Assembly (NCBI GenBank): GCA_017165825.1
Contig: CM029385.1
Span: 2,849,929 to 2,913,928, forward strand
Reading direction: 5' to 3'
Source: Hepsetus odoe
Taxonomy: Eukaryota > Chordata > Actinopteri > Characiformes > Hepsetidae
DNA: 64,000 nucleotides
Part shown: positions 12,649 to 24,902 of the stretch, one piece after another
How positions within the stretch are numbered: position 1 is the stretch's first letter
Layout of the letters: each line of letters starts with the position of its first letter
Notes under the pieces: generated by a model
What the model was told of the DNA's origin: nothing
Databases searched by the model: none
Seen by the model: the letters and a program-made list of their open reading frames with translations, nothing else
Program-made: the position numbers and the translations under genes

Positions 12649-14100
12649 CAGCCATGGCCAAAAGTTTAGAGAATAACATAAATCTTGGTTTTCACAATGT
12701 TTCCTGCTTTAGTTCTTTTAGATCTATTTTTTTTAATGTTTCTATGGTAACTGAAGTAGAATTACCAGCATACGTTTCAAAGGCTTTTATTGACCATTAC
12801 ATCAAGTTTATGTAAAGAGTCAGTATTTACAGTGCTGCCCTTCTTTTTCAAGATCTCTGTAATTCACGCTGGCATGCTGTCGATCAACTTCTGGGACAAA
12901 TCCTGATTGATGGAGCCTCAATGGTGCAAGGTCTAAGGTCTCAAAGGTCATGGAGTTTCCTGGTCATGGACGCAAAATTTTGTTGTTTTTTTCTCTGAGC
13001 CACTTAGTCATCGTTTCGCTTCATGGCCCGGTGCTCCATCATGCTGGAAAAGGCATTGTTCTTCACCAAACTGTTCTTGGATGGTTGGGAGAAGTTGCTC
13101 TCTGAGGTTGTTTTGGTTTCATTCTTCATTCGTGGCTGTGTTGTTCAGCAACATTGTGATTGAGCCACTCCCTCGACTGAGAAGCAACTCCACACACAAA
13201 TGGTCTCAGGATGCTTTACTGTTGGCAGGACACTGGAGTTATGGCAGCACTCACCTTTTCTTCTCTCGACAATCTTTATTCTGGATGCCCCAAACAATCG
13301 GAAAGGGGATTCATCAGAGAAAATGACTTTACTCCAGTCCTCAGCAGTCCAATCCCTGTGCCTTCTGCAGAACATCAGTCTGTCGCTGATGGTTTTTCTT
13401 GGAGAGAAGTGGTTTCTGTTCCTCTTGACACCAGGCCATCCTCCAATAGTCTTTACCTCACTGTGTGTGCAGATGCCCTCACACCTGCCTGCTGCTGTTC
13501 CTGAGCAAGCTCTGCACTGGTGGTGCCCTGATCCTGCAGCTGAATCAACTTTTAGAGACAGTCCTGGCACTTGCTGGACTTTCTTGGGCTCCCTGAAGCC
13601 TCTTCACAGTGATTGAACCTTCTACTAGAAGTTAAATAATCTGATAGATGGTTGATTTAGGTACAATCTTACTAGCAGCAATGTCCTGCCTGTGAAGCCC
13701 TTGTGCAAAGCAATGATGAATGCACGTTTCCTTGCAGGTAACCATAGTTACCAGAGAAAAACAATGATATCAAACACCACCCTCCTTTTAAAGCATCAGT
13801 CTGCTGTTCCAACTCAATCAGCAGGACAGAGTGATCTCCAGCCTTGTCCTCCTCAACACTCTCACCTGTGTTAATGAGAAGATCACTGAAATGACGTCAG
13901 CGGGTTCTTTTGTGGCTGGAATGCAGTGGAAATGTTTTTTGGGGATTAAGTTCATTTTCATGGCACTGAGGGACAAATAATTGCAATTTATCTGATCACC
14001 TTCAGAGCATTCTGGAGTTTATGCAAATTGGCACCATAAAAACGGAGGCAGCAAACTTCAAGATAATTAATATTTGTTTCAAAACTTTTGGCCCTGGCTG
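12649..14100 (-). mobile_element. Tc1/mariner-like transposon, near full length, decayed
   Basis: Inverted ends CAGCCATGGCCAAAAGTTT (left) and, reversed, CAGCCAGGGCCAAAAGTTTTG (right) bound 1.45 kb. A TA lies outside the right end and a mutated (C)A outside the left. On the minus strand, relics of a Tc1 transposase are readable, including WTAEDWSKVIFSDESPFRLF (first catalytic Asp region of the DDE domain) and a VWSCFS relic of the VWGCF motif. The largest minus frame is 141 codons against about 340 for an intact enzyme, and stops and frameshifts break the gene. It is inactive as it stands. Confidence 0.9.
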
Positions 14101-14104
14101 TACA

Positions 14105-15740
14105 TGTTTAGCCCTTCTAAATTTGGGAACGAATGGGTTTTGTTTTACACAGATTGCGCATATTTTTAAAAAGAGGCATAAGCTTTCTTTCTAACTTTGT
14201 TTCACTCCTACCTTCCCTTGTAGGACCATCTGATCAGTGTCCAAATGCAGCATCACGAAGAAGCTGGAAACAATGGTATCCATGCTGTATCTGAAGTTTC
14301 CAGATTTGTTTACGACTCCAAGAGACGTTCATGTTGCAACTTTCAGATGGGACTTCATGACAAGTCTGACAGAACTTTAAGGGCAGCACAAATTCCCAGC
14401 TTAGTCACTGGGTCTGGAATAGAAGGATGTCCTGGCTGGCCGCCTGATGAGACAACGGTGCGTGTGGGCATTAATAAAGCACTTTCAGCAGGCGGGATAA
14501 AATTGCCGTCCTCCAACCTCTCCCCCTCACTGCCCACAAAATTGCTGAGTCATGCCAAAACAAACACTAAAGTTTGGCCAGAGTGAGCTGAAAGCTCACC
14601 CAGGAGCGCCATAAAAGACAACACATTAGCACAGATTCGCCTTAAAGCGAGAGAGCCACCGACTATTACAGAGAACAGACAGCACGCGGCCAAACAGAAG
14701 AGCTGTGAGGATTATGCATATTTCATAATCAGGAGCAGATTGGACAGGAGCATCATTATGACTCTGTTTCTGAGCGTTATGGGCGGAAATATTGCAAATG
14801 GGCAATAAAACCTATGCCGAAGTTCCTAAAACCCAAACTTATTTCCCTCTTTTTCTGCTTCTTGGGTTGAGGCCCGAGCATTAGTGTATATTGAAGTTGG
14901 AAGACATGCAGCAAGTGCCATAAAAATAATATACAAAGGAAAAAAAAAATCCATCAATAAGGGACCTCATTGCGAGGAATTCAGAGACTAAGGCATTGTT
15001 TGTTTGGGTTTTCATGTGAGGACGACTCAATCAGATTTCGGGTAAAATAGCCATAAAGATCTGCCCCACCCCCTCGGCTCTTTAGAGCTCTAATGAGATA
15101 GCATTGAGTCCTCCAAGCAAGAGCAGTTTATGGATAATCAATGAGCTTTCAAATGGAAGAAAAATGCTTTTGGAGTGAACACAGAAGTGCTCGGAGCACC
15201 AGTAACTCCAACCAAGGGACTCCCAGCGAAGACTGTCCCGGGACGAGCAGCATTGACCCTGAATACTTACATAATAAGCTGCTCCAGCTCCCAAATACAA
15301 AACAAAGCACAAAGTCAGTCTATTACAATGTAATAACTGTGTAATAGATTGTAATAAAGTATGAAACACTCGCACTTGTGTTACAATACTTTATTAATAA
15401 TGAAAATGATTCAAGTAAAACAGAATTGCTTTTATAACACAGTGACCATAAGCAACATGGTAAAATGTACCAGTAATAAATAATAAATGTTTGTTTATTC
15501 ATAACGAAAAAAATATTTCACCAGTGATTATAGTTTATTAACAGCTGACTACGGAACCGAAGCAACAACTTTTCTTTCCATAACTGTATAATTATTTTAA
15601 TACCATATTCAACTGCAGAGTGTGGTCAAACGTGTATGATCTCCCATCATTACCATTTAAAGCTTAGCTCAGCCAGTCAGAATTCAGAACCAGAACTGTG
15701 TGATTTGCATTGAGATGAGTCAAGCAGTGCAGGCTGTGTA
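14105..15740. other. Repeat-poor island with two open stretches, function unknown
   Basis: No SINE, LINE or microsatellite. On the plus strand a pyrimidine-rich stretch ending CTTCCCTTGTAG at 14223 is followed at once by an open frame to the TGA at 14584-14586. A second open frame (15141-15344) ends in TAA shortly before GTAATAAAG. I do not recognise either product; they may be chance openings in conserved noncoding DNA. AT-rich motifs such as TTATGCATATTTCATAAT (about 14713) could be homeodomain/POU sites. Confidence 0.35.
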
Positions 15741-15743
15741 ATG

Positions 15744-16285
15744 TCTTCTTCTTCTTCTTTTGGCTGCTCCCATTTAGGGGTTGCCACAGTGAATCATCTG
15801 TCTCCATTTCTTCCTGTCCTCTTCATCTTCCTCCTTCAAACCGACCCCCTGCGTGTCCTCTCTCTCCTCGTCCATAAGCCTCCTCTTTGGTCTTCCTCTT
15901 CTGCTCTTGACATACAGCTCCATCTTCAACATCCTCCTCCCAATATAATCCTCGTCTCTCCTCTAGACGTGTCCAAACCAATGCAACCTTGCTTCTCTAA
16001 CCTTGTCTCCAAACTGTCCAACCTGAGCTGTCCCTCTAATATCTTCTAATCCTGTCCATCCTCGTCACACACAACGAACATCTCAACATCTGTAACTCTG
16101 ACACCTCCAGTTCCACCTCCTGTCTTTTTTTCACCGTCTCCGACACACAGAACATAGCTGGTCTACCTACCATCCTGTAAACCTTTCTCTCATCTGTGAC
16201 ACATCACTCCTGTTACTCTTCTCCACCCATTTTCACCTGTACTTCACTCTCTTCTTCACCTCTCTTCTTCACTCTCTATTTTGCT
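15744..16285 (-). mobile_element. LINE 3' end, degraded
   Basis: Minus-strand relative of the element at 2806. The (TTC)n tail complement at 15744-15758 is followed by GGCTGCTCCCATTTAGGGGT and the reverse complements of the GRPKRRF, IRG and AMLYG segments. Several frame breaks. Confidence 0.85.
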
Positions 16286-17103
16286 GCAGTAATGTGGTCC
16301 AAACAAATTAAAATTTCACACAAACGTTTGGATGTTTCTGTGGAACCTGATCTGTTTTCAGCCTTTAAATTCACACCAATCAGCCATTCAGTTAAACAAC
16401 TAAGTTGTTTTGTCGATTAAGACAACTTTGTCCATGCACTCTTTGTGCTGCCACTCTGAAGGTGTGCACCGGAGCTGGCAGACCCTTTAGACCTGTTAAT
16501 TGCGAGATGTGGTCTCCATAGATCAGAAGAGACTGTAAAGTACATCCTGCAGATCCAACTCATACTCAGATCCCACACACGGGATGTCCCGACACCTTTC
16601 TATAAAAGCCGGCATTGACGTTTGTGCAGTTAGAGCCGGCTCTTCTCTGGGATCGGATCAAATGGTCGATGCTTTGCTTGCCAAGTGTATGAGCCTTGGG
16701 CACCAATGAGTGATCGTTGGCAGGTACTAACCACAGAGGAACACTCCACAAAATCTGTTGTTTTGGAGATGTTCTGACCCAGTCATCTAGCTATCACAGC
16801 TTAGCCCTGGTCAAAGTCACATCCATACACTCATACACACACACAGATCTAATTACATTTTTTTTCTTAACAAGCAGAACTTTCTGGTTCATGTTTATTT
16901 TGTGTTAATTTGAAGAGGGTATATGCTTTAGAAGTCTTAAAAATGTAACGTTTCTGAATACTTAATTCCCCTCGCTGTGAAGGAGAAATCAAGACGCCAG
17001 AGCAGTAAAGCAGAGACGCACTTTCAGCAGAATAGAAAACAAGTAAATCAGGTTGAAAAGCGTTTGTGAAAGAATGATAGAGTGACCTTCTCATACACTG
17101 CCG

Positions 17104-17139
<36 letters not shown>

Positions 17140-17225
17140 GCTCTTTTATCTCTCCTGCTTACAGTAAGCAGCCTTTATCTTTCTTTGATCTACCGTATCC
17201 CTCCTATTAAAGGCAGTATAAGTAT

Positions 17226-17268
<43 letters not shown>

Positions 17269-18765
17269 CTGCCAGCAGTCTGACTTAACTCCACGCTTTC
17301 CTCCTGCACACACTCCCATCTTTAACAGCCCTCCTCAGAGTCGCTTTTTACTTTTAAAACTCTGTTTAATTCATGTTCATTCACACGCTACACGACTTTC
17401 AGTTCAGCTGTTCTGTTCACACTTTCTTGGAACAGGAACCGGGAATCAGGAATATCTTGGGAATCGGGAATCTTGAAGTTATTTGCATGCTTGTGATGAG
17501 CAACAGGGGGTCTCGCATTGCAAAACCTTCCACCAGGAAGAGTCTCAGATACGTCTGTCTGGTCCTCAGGCTGTGGTTTGTCATGAAAAGACAAAAGAAA
17601 AGACACCTGATTCCATGCACAAGGTAATCGGGTTTCTTCCCAATTTAGACGTGAAGAAGCAAGTTATCCAAGTTGTTGGTGAGAGTGAATATGAGAGACT
17701 CCTCCCACTCAAGCTCTCTGTCTTCGTCTCTTATTGGCTCTTCCCCCTACAGTCCCCACCCATCAGAACCAGGTCACCACACTGTCCACACACAGCATTT
17801 ATAGGTGCTTAACCTGCTCCGCTGGGCTTCTGAGAGGCATCGTTGAGTCTTTTGAAGGGGATCTTTGAACAGTTTGATGCGGAATGAAATTTTCTCAAAA
17901 TGATAAAGGGATTCAGTTGGTTTATTTAACAGCATTGCCTCTTAATCAAAAATGAAACTTAACTGATGTCCCTGATATATTTGATACAATTAATTATGTT
18001 CAATGTAAATGTTAAAAACTGGGGTTGCTCCTTGTGTTTCCAGTCTTGGGACTGCGATTGAACCTGAAGATTGAATCTTGGCCTCATCACCTTGGGTAAT
18101 GGGGTTCTTTATGACCATGAAGATTTAGTCCCTGTGCTCCTCTCCCTGCCCTGTGGTTTTACCTGAGGCTACGCAAGGACTTTCCTCCCTCCCTTCTTCC
18201 TTCACTGCTTTGATTCCCAACATCAAAGAAGAAAGGAGGAGGGGTTTGGAGAGAGACTGCCCACAGTGTCCAGTGCCCACTCACGTCCCAGACCAGTTCT
18301 CCGAGAAGCTTCTGGCAGCCCTAATTCAATTCCCACTCACATTCATCCTGCCATTCTCACCATGGCAAGCTCACAAAGCACTTAGAGAGAACACAGCGCC
18401 AAAGCCGCCATGAAAACAAATCAGTACGTGGGTCACAGCACCAATAGGAAACGAACAATATGGAGGACAATATGGAAGCCCTTCCTTCTGTCTGCACAGC
18501 TCTGAGACGAGACGCTACTGCAGAAACCTTTCTGTCTGTCTAACCACATTTATTTGGCCGAGATTTAATGTCTGCATCTGAACCAAAGTGACATTATTTT
18601 AATAAACATTAACATCAGAGTTACAGAAACTGGCAGGATGTTGCTTTTCATACAGTGTCCTTGACAACAGTGTGTCTAAAGCTTCAGAATTAACTAGAAA
18701 ACACTCAGTTTATATGAAGTGTTGTGCAGTCACTCCTCATTTCTTTTGCTTTCACAGATCCAGAC
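16286..18765. other. Intergenic with (CT)n and (GT)n
   Basis: (CT)n at 17108-17136 and (GT)n at 17229-17267. The remainder contains only short open frames with no recognisable domain. Confidence 0.55.
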
Positions 18766-18775
18766 TTTCTTGTGT

Positions 18776-19005
18776 TTTAATGTTGTTGAGGAGCAGTTCT
18801 CCAGAACTTCCTGAAGGACAGTGTTGTTGTCTCTCATGTTCAGTCCAGTCTGTACCTGAGCAGTTCTCCAGATCTTCCTGAAGGACAGTGTTGTTGTCTC
18901 TCATGTTCAGTACAGTCTGTACCTGAGCAGTTCTCCAGATCTTCCTGAAGGACAGTGTTGTTGTCTCTCATTTTCAGTCCAGTCTCTGTACCTGAGCAGT
19001 TTCTG
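18776..19005 (-). repeat. 67-bp-unit minisatellite element (copy 1 of 3 sites)
   Basis: About three tandem units of 67 to 69 bp (consensus start GAGCAGTTCTCCAGATCTTC, then CTGAAGGACAGTGTTGTTGT). It is flanked on the left by GTGTTTTAATGTTGTTGAGG, which is also found, reversed, beside the array at 63296. The orientation given is relative to the 63296 copy. Confidence 0.88.
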
Positions 19006-19394
19006 ATGCAGGGTGGGATCATCTCCACAGAGAACGGGAAAAAAAGTCAGATGAATGTCAGAGAAGAGATTCGGAACGTCCTTCAAGGAGCCTGGAGAAG
19101 TGTTCCTGAAGATGACTGAAGAGCTCGGCTAAGAGAGTTCAGGCTGTGCTGAAGAATAATGGTGCTTGTACCAAACATTGCCTTTAAAGCTGGTTAGAAT
19201 TCTAAAAACAAATAAACCACTTTGCTGCTTGAAATCAGCAACAAGATCAACTCGAAAAAGAAAGAGACTAAATATTTTTCTTTCTGAAGTTTAGAGGGAG
19301 GTGACAAATGTTCTGGGTTTAATTTCCAGTCCTTCCTACCATTTCCTCTCTGACATGTCTTGTCCCCAAGGTTTGACTGTCTTTTCTCTGAGAT

Positions 19395-19465
19395 TGTCTG
19401 GCAACCTGTCCAGTGTATTTCCACCTTATGTGTGCTGGGATCATGTCCAGCACCCATCCCATAAT
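19395..19465 (+). mobile_element. SINE-like repeat (family C), short diverged fragment
   Basis: GGCAACCTGTCCAGTGTATT followed by GTGCTGGGATCATGTCCAGC resembles the central part of family C. Weak. Confidence 0.45.
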
Positions 19466-19639
19466 AATCATCATGCAGATCAAAAATATTCAGAATTAAA
19501 ATGAACTGGTTTTCTATTTTTCAGCAATAATTCAAGTTCCAAATGTAAAGGTTGTTTTTTTTTTACACAGTTCCCATATCATGCATTTCATATTTCATTA
19601 AAATAAGTCTGAAGAGTCTGAATTTGTATTTTTTATTAA

Positions 19640-19772
19640 ATTTTTTTATTTACAAATTTTTTATTTAAATTTTATTAACGTTCAAGAACAAGAAAATTGA
19701 AAAGAAAATGTTATTTGCAGTCAATACTGCAAATAACATTTATAATAAAATTTAAAAAAATTATTTGTAAGG
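19640..19772. repeat. AT-rich fold-back with perfect 15-bp hairpin
   Basis: AATGTTATTTGCAGT at 19707-19721 and its exact complement at 19726-19740 are separated by CAAT. Outside this, an AT-rich stretch (TTACAAATTTTTTATTTAAA, about 19650) mirrors the sequence near 19745-19770 imperfectly, with an unpaired insert of about 26 nt on the left arm. The surrounding 19500-20130 is AT-rich without a gene. Confidence 0.8.
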
Positions 19773-20689
19773 GCCATTCAGATTATGTCGCACACACTGC
19801 TGTCAGAACCTTGTATCTCCATTTTTGTTGCTTTTTTCATTTTAAAGAGACAAAAGGACCTTAGGTTTAGGTGTAAGGTTTAAGGCCAAATGACATTAGA
19901 AATTAATAATATTTTTCACACATCTAAATTTAGAGTTTTTAAAATTAAAAGTTTTGTACCAAAAGTGAAGATTTAGAGGTAAATAAAGAGACACAAACAT
20001 AATGAGATTCACTTATTTCAAATGTTCACAGTTTATGATCCCCCAAAAATAAATAAATAATAAAAATCATATTTTGTCTCTAGAAAATTAGAATTTGTTT
20101 TTTTCCAATTTAAAATAATTTAAATAGTTAAGATTTAATTTGAACTGTTCCACCAGGCGCCAGTGTATTTACATCCCCGACCAGAAACTGTTTCACTCTT
20201 TTTATTTTGTTCAAATTGACTCACAACTCTGTCCAAAGTGCCGAGATAAACCACCACCAGGATGAGGTAGAAGCAGCGGGAAGGATACGGCGACCTGTGC
20301 TGCTGAGGTTGAACGAACTGATTTCCACACACCCTTCTGGTCTCAGCAGAAAAGCTTCAACGACACTTTGGAAGAAAACTGTGTGACTTCCGCGTAGCGT
20401 TTATGGGCGTCTGTCAGGTAAAGCCATTTGTTTACGACTTTGTGAAGCAGCCGTGGAGGGGAGAGGTCGTCTTGCTTGTTGAGACAGTCAATTAAAAGAC
20501 AAACAAGCAAAGAAATAAATAAATAAGGCAAACCTCCAACAACTCTCAGACCCATTCTTCCATTTCAAACAAAGAATAACAGACAAAGAAAAACGCAGAA
20601 CGCTGAGCTGCGGTCGACTGAACCCACCTCGCGAAACGTATGAAGACATCTCCGCCTTTGGCAAACCACACACACAAGGATGGACAGAA

Positions 20690-20990
20690 ATGAATGTATT
20701 AAAGGGACAGCTCAGGCTGGATGATTTGGAGACAAATGCAGAGGGACAAGATCACATTGGTTTGGACATGTCCAGAGGAGAGACGAGGAGTATATCAAGA
20801 GGAGGATGTTGAAGATGGAGCTTCCAGGAAAGAGGAGAAGAGGAAGACCAAAGAGGAGGTTTATGGACGTGGTGAGAGAGGACATGCAGGTGGACGGTGT
20901 GAAAGAGGAAGATGCAGAGGACCGGAAGAAATGGAGACGGATGATCCGCTATGGTGACCCCTAAACGAGAGCAGCCGAAAGAAGAAGAAA
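20690..20990 (+). mobile_element. LINE 3' end, short fragment
   Basis: The last 80 or so codons of the same LINE tail as at 2806 (GKRRRGRPKRRFMDVVREDM, EEDAEDRKKWRRMI), then GCAGCCGAAAGAAGAAGAA. The 5' truncation point is near 20690. Confidence 0.87.
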
Positions 20991-22574
20991 AATATTGAAA
21001 TATGGAAATATTAAATGTCCTCTGTTATTCTACAGTATTAAAACGTCCTATCTGAGGATATTTAACTGTAACGAAGTTTAAAATCACAGATCTTGGAAAC
21101 TGGCCGAAACTGGTTAGAGGCAGTAATGGAGGCACAGGTGACTTTCCATTAAAGATTTATCCTCCCAGGCCTCAATTTGTTCATTTTTGAGGTTTCCTAA
21201 CTGTTGAACGCAGCACACATCTGGCATGGGACACACGTCAAACACTTAAGAGCTTTCTCCGCGATCTAAAGAGTAATCTCCCATGATGGTACAAATGCCT
21301 CCGTATCTCTCCTGCTCTCACGAACACAGACAGCTGCTTTATGCGCATCTGATCTTCTCTTTCTTCCTGCCTGGGGCTCTTTCTTCATTGCTGATTTATC
21401 TCCATGTACGAGGTTGTGGTTTGGACACGCAGAAGGGGGGTGTTAGGACTAATTGTGTGCCCCGTGAGGATAAAGAGTCTGGAATGATCATATTAACCCA
21501 GGCCCTCTGGAACTCTTGGAAAGGAAGACGAAGAGTAGGAGGAGAAGAAGCACAAGCAGAAGGAAGGCTGTGTTTAAAAAAAGCCCAGTGCATGCATTAT
21601 TGAAGAGCGAGAGCTGCTGCAGTACACGGGAACCCTGCCAACGTGTCCACAAGACCTGGATTTAGCAGCTACGCTAAAACGAATCAGTCTCCACTGGTGC
21701 ATCGACATCAGGGGTGATATCATTTGATCGATCAAATGATCAATAATCATGACTAACGGCCATGAAATGTGGGAAATTGTTTTTGTAGGCATGACTGATC
21801 TGCATGAAACTCCAGCCTAGGCTTCAGACCACAACAGCAGGGAGACGGCAAGTGGCTGCAGCAGGTTGAATATGGAGAACGGCAACAAAACAGCAATTTT
21901 CTTTAATAAAAATGAGATTAAACTCTTAAAAAATCACTGTAGATAGTGTAAAGGGACCTGTTATGATTCTTATTGGAGTTAAGAGTTTTTTTCTCTTAGT
22001 GTCGCGTGCCTCAAAGTTCCAAAAATACAATCGTTTTCTTGTATTGTATCTTTTTAGGTCCTGTTTTTATCCTCAGAAACGGTCGGTTACAGCTCCCCCC
22101 TTTGAAGCTCCGCCTCCTGTGGTCTGATTGGGCAGCTTGCCAGCAGCTACCTTATTACTCTCACTTCCAACAACCTGGAAACACGGGTTACCTTGGCAAC
22201 AGTTTAAAAAAAGTCATATGAAAGACTCAACGATATTTTGGCCCGTGATGGAAGCAGCCCAGGTGTGCAGCAAGCAGGCGGGGGGTTCAGATCAGGTAGG
22301 AACGTCCTGAAAGGACAGGGAGCGCTGCCATCGAGGCGTTTCAGGCGAAGGAGATACAGGAGTTTTTTCCAAACTAAATTTCTCCCTTTTGAGGGCACTT
22401 TGCGGTGCTTTCATCTACAAAAGATACACACTAAACAAAAGCAAAACACAATAAGTCCCCTTTCATGTTTAGACAATGATGTCTTTTCACAGCGAGGTAT
22501 TGTCTGAGTATGAAAAAAGCAAATGTAATTTGATGGACGCTCATCATGCACGAAGAAGCGGAAGAAAAATGAAT
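20991..22574. other. Intergenic; 22-bp perfect palindrome at 21719-21740
   Basis: No supported gene or transposon. The palindrome reads ATCATTTGATC followed directly by its complement GATCAAATGAT. Confidence 0.55.
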
Positions 22575-22579
22575 TCACA

Positions 22580-22868
22580 CACTCGTTTTCTGAGCCGCTT
22601 GTCCTGATTAGGGGTCATGGATGGTGTTGTAACCCATCCCAGCTCTCACTGGGCAAGAGGCGGAGACACCCTGGACAGGACAGGACACACTCACAACTAG
22701 GGGACAACTTAGCATCTCCTGTCCACCCACATGACTTGGACGGTGGGAGGAAACCCGAGCTCCTCTAAGAAACACACACAGACTCGGGGAGAGCATGCCC
22801 ACTCCAAACAGAAAGGACCCGGACCGTCCCGTCTGGGAATCGAACCCAGGACCTTCTCACTGTGAGGC
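22580..22868 (-). mobile_element. SINE-like repeat (family C), nearly full length
   Basis: Minus-strand copy from CGTTTTCTGAGCCGCTTGTC through CTTAGCATCTCC and GAGAGCATGCCC to the tRNA-like head, where GGGAATCGAACCCAGG is the reversed B box. The complete 3' end suggests insertion by target-primed reverse transcription. Confidence 0.85.
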
Positions 22869-24190
22869 AACCAAAACAGGGTTGGACGCTTCACCTTGTA
22901 GTTTAGAGTGTCAAACAGAACGACAAACCACAAGCATTAACGAACTCTGATGTGTAATAAAAATTAAAAAGTTGAGTTTTCCTGCACTGCACATTCAATT
23001 AAACTTCCACACCAAACCCAGACCTGTGCACCTGTAAGACACACGGGAAACAGCCTTAAGGCTGATTCAGGGTCAGTAACGTTAGTTGTGGCATGACTGA
23101 TGAGCCTGATTCAACTGTTAATCCACAGTTTATACGCTCTCAGGTCGTCTTCATTTCTGCCTCGTGTCGTGCAGCGAACCCGTCAAGCCGCCCAAAAATA
23201 AGGAGACGGATAATAAAGCTGCATGTTTTCGGCAAAGACCGTGAGCCCAGACATTAATCACTGAAGCTAAAAATAATGTGAAAGGATCACAGATCAGGAC
23301 GTGAGGACTTTTTCCAGAAGCTGTCGAGTCTGATCAGCTTTCTAATGTCAGACACTGCGGTATTTAAACTCATCTGCAGAGTCTGCGGCTAATCCTGCTC
23401 TCGTAGCTTTCACTTCCTAGAACGATGAAACAAAAACACTCCATTTGGAAGGTTTTCTGTTGCGTGTGCTGGTTGTTTAGCTTGATTGTTGCATAGAAAC
23501 TAGTTTGGGATGCTGTTTAAGCGTCAATTTTCAAGTTTCCAGAAGCCTGGTGTTAATATGATCCCACTCACCAGGCCAAAATGAACTCGCTGAGAATTAG
23601 AGAGGGCAGCACTGGCCAATGAGACTAGATCTTCTCTATACGGGGCTCTTAGACTGTATAACTCTGTGTTTCTGCATAAGGGACACTGAAAGTCAGGTAA
23701 AACGTTACACTAACTCTTTACTCTGACACCATTTAGATGGTAGACGGCATTATCGCCATGCACTCCTTCACTCACCAGTGAGATCATATTTATACTCCGG
23801 CTGTTTCTAGTGGTTCTTTATCCCCTTAATCTTGTTGTTGTTGTTGATACTTCACACACTGAGATCAAAAAAGGGAATTGCGCCAGATTGTAATGATTTC
23901 TGGGCGAGTTATGCTGCTGAATTCGACACGGTTCTGTGCTCAAGGTTTTTCGTCCTGCCAATGATTCATCTAACAAAACCGCACATGAATAAAATAATGA
24001 AACAGACATTATTTCGGCACGTGGGATCACCCTGAGGGGAAAATGATAAGACTGAGCTGATGAGGGCCTGTTAAAAACAAACACGGCCTCCAAAAAGTAG
24101 ATATTGTTTCCAAATCAATCAATGTCCTCACAACCCTTAACAATATTAAATGAAGTATCTATCCATCCATCCATCCATCTGTCTACCTAT
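22869..24190. other. Intergenic, no gene seen
   Basis: Mixed sequence without SINE, LINE or long tandem repeat; a short (TTG)n at about 23832 and (ATCC)n at about 24160 only. Confidence 0.5.
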
Positions 24191-24360
24191 CAAGTGACTT
24201 TGCACACAGTGAGCCAACCAAATGCATCCTCTGCTCTTCACCCACACACACCGTGCTGCAGTGGGCAGCTGTTTAAAGCACCGGGGAGCAGTGATGGGGA
24301 TGGTACCTTGCTCAAGGGTACCTCTGGACAACCTACTGGTCTGGGACTCGATTGCCCCCA
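24191..24360 (-). mobile_element. tRNA-derived SINE (family A), head missing
   Basis: Minus-strand copy with GTGACTTTGCACACAGTGAG, CAAATGCATCCTCTGCTCTT, GGAGCAGTGATGGGGATGG and CCTACTGGTCTGGGACTCG; it stops at the B box. Confidence 0.83.
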
Positions 24361-24902
24361 ATCAAGAGATATAATAGAATAAAAATGTTTTCCCAAGCAT
24401 ACTCAGACAGGTGCATCTTTTCAAACGTACACTGAGCTGTGATTGGCTGGGAGGACCACCAGAGCTGCAGCCCTTCTGCCAGATGTTATTGGACGGTGGG
24501 TTTTTGCTTCGTGTGGGTGGAGGTCGACTGTTGCGACGGTAAGTGCTGTTTACATCTGTTCACAATTTGCAAATTGTCCACTGATCCACAACATCGTTCT
24601 GAAATGAATATGATAATGATTCTCTTAATTGGAGTCGGTTAATGCGATGCTTCCATACACTGCGAATACTAATGAGCTGGATGTAATTGCCTTACATGTG
24701 ATTACGAGGTCTAATGTTTCCCTTGTTTTTTGGTGAAGTGAGTGTTTCTAAAACTTCCAGAGTTTCCTGAGCCGGGCTCTGCTGATGCAGCAGTCCTACA
24801 GCCAGTCCATGGACATGGTGTCCCAACACTGCTCCTCTTCACACAGCAGACTTAGGTTCACCTTCTGCCCAGACGCTCAGTCTTTGGGCTGGACTCGTAA
24901 TA

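Noticed and set aside
13145..13570. Possible transposase gene
   Set aside because: Recognisable Tc1 relics but the frame is broken and far shorter than an intact enzyme; recorded as part of a dead element.
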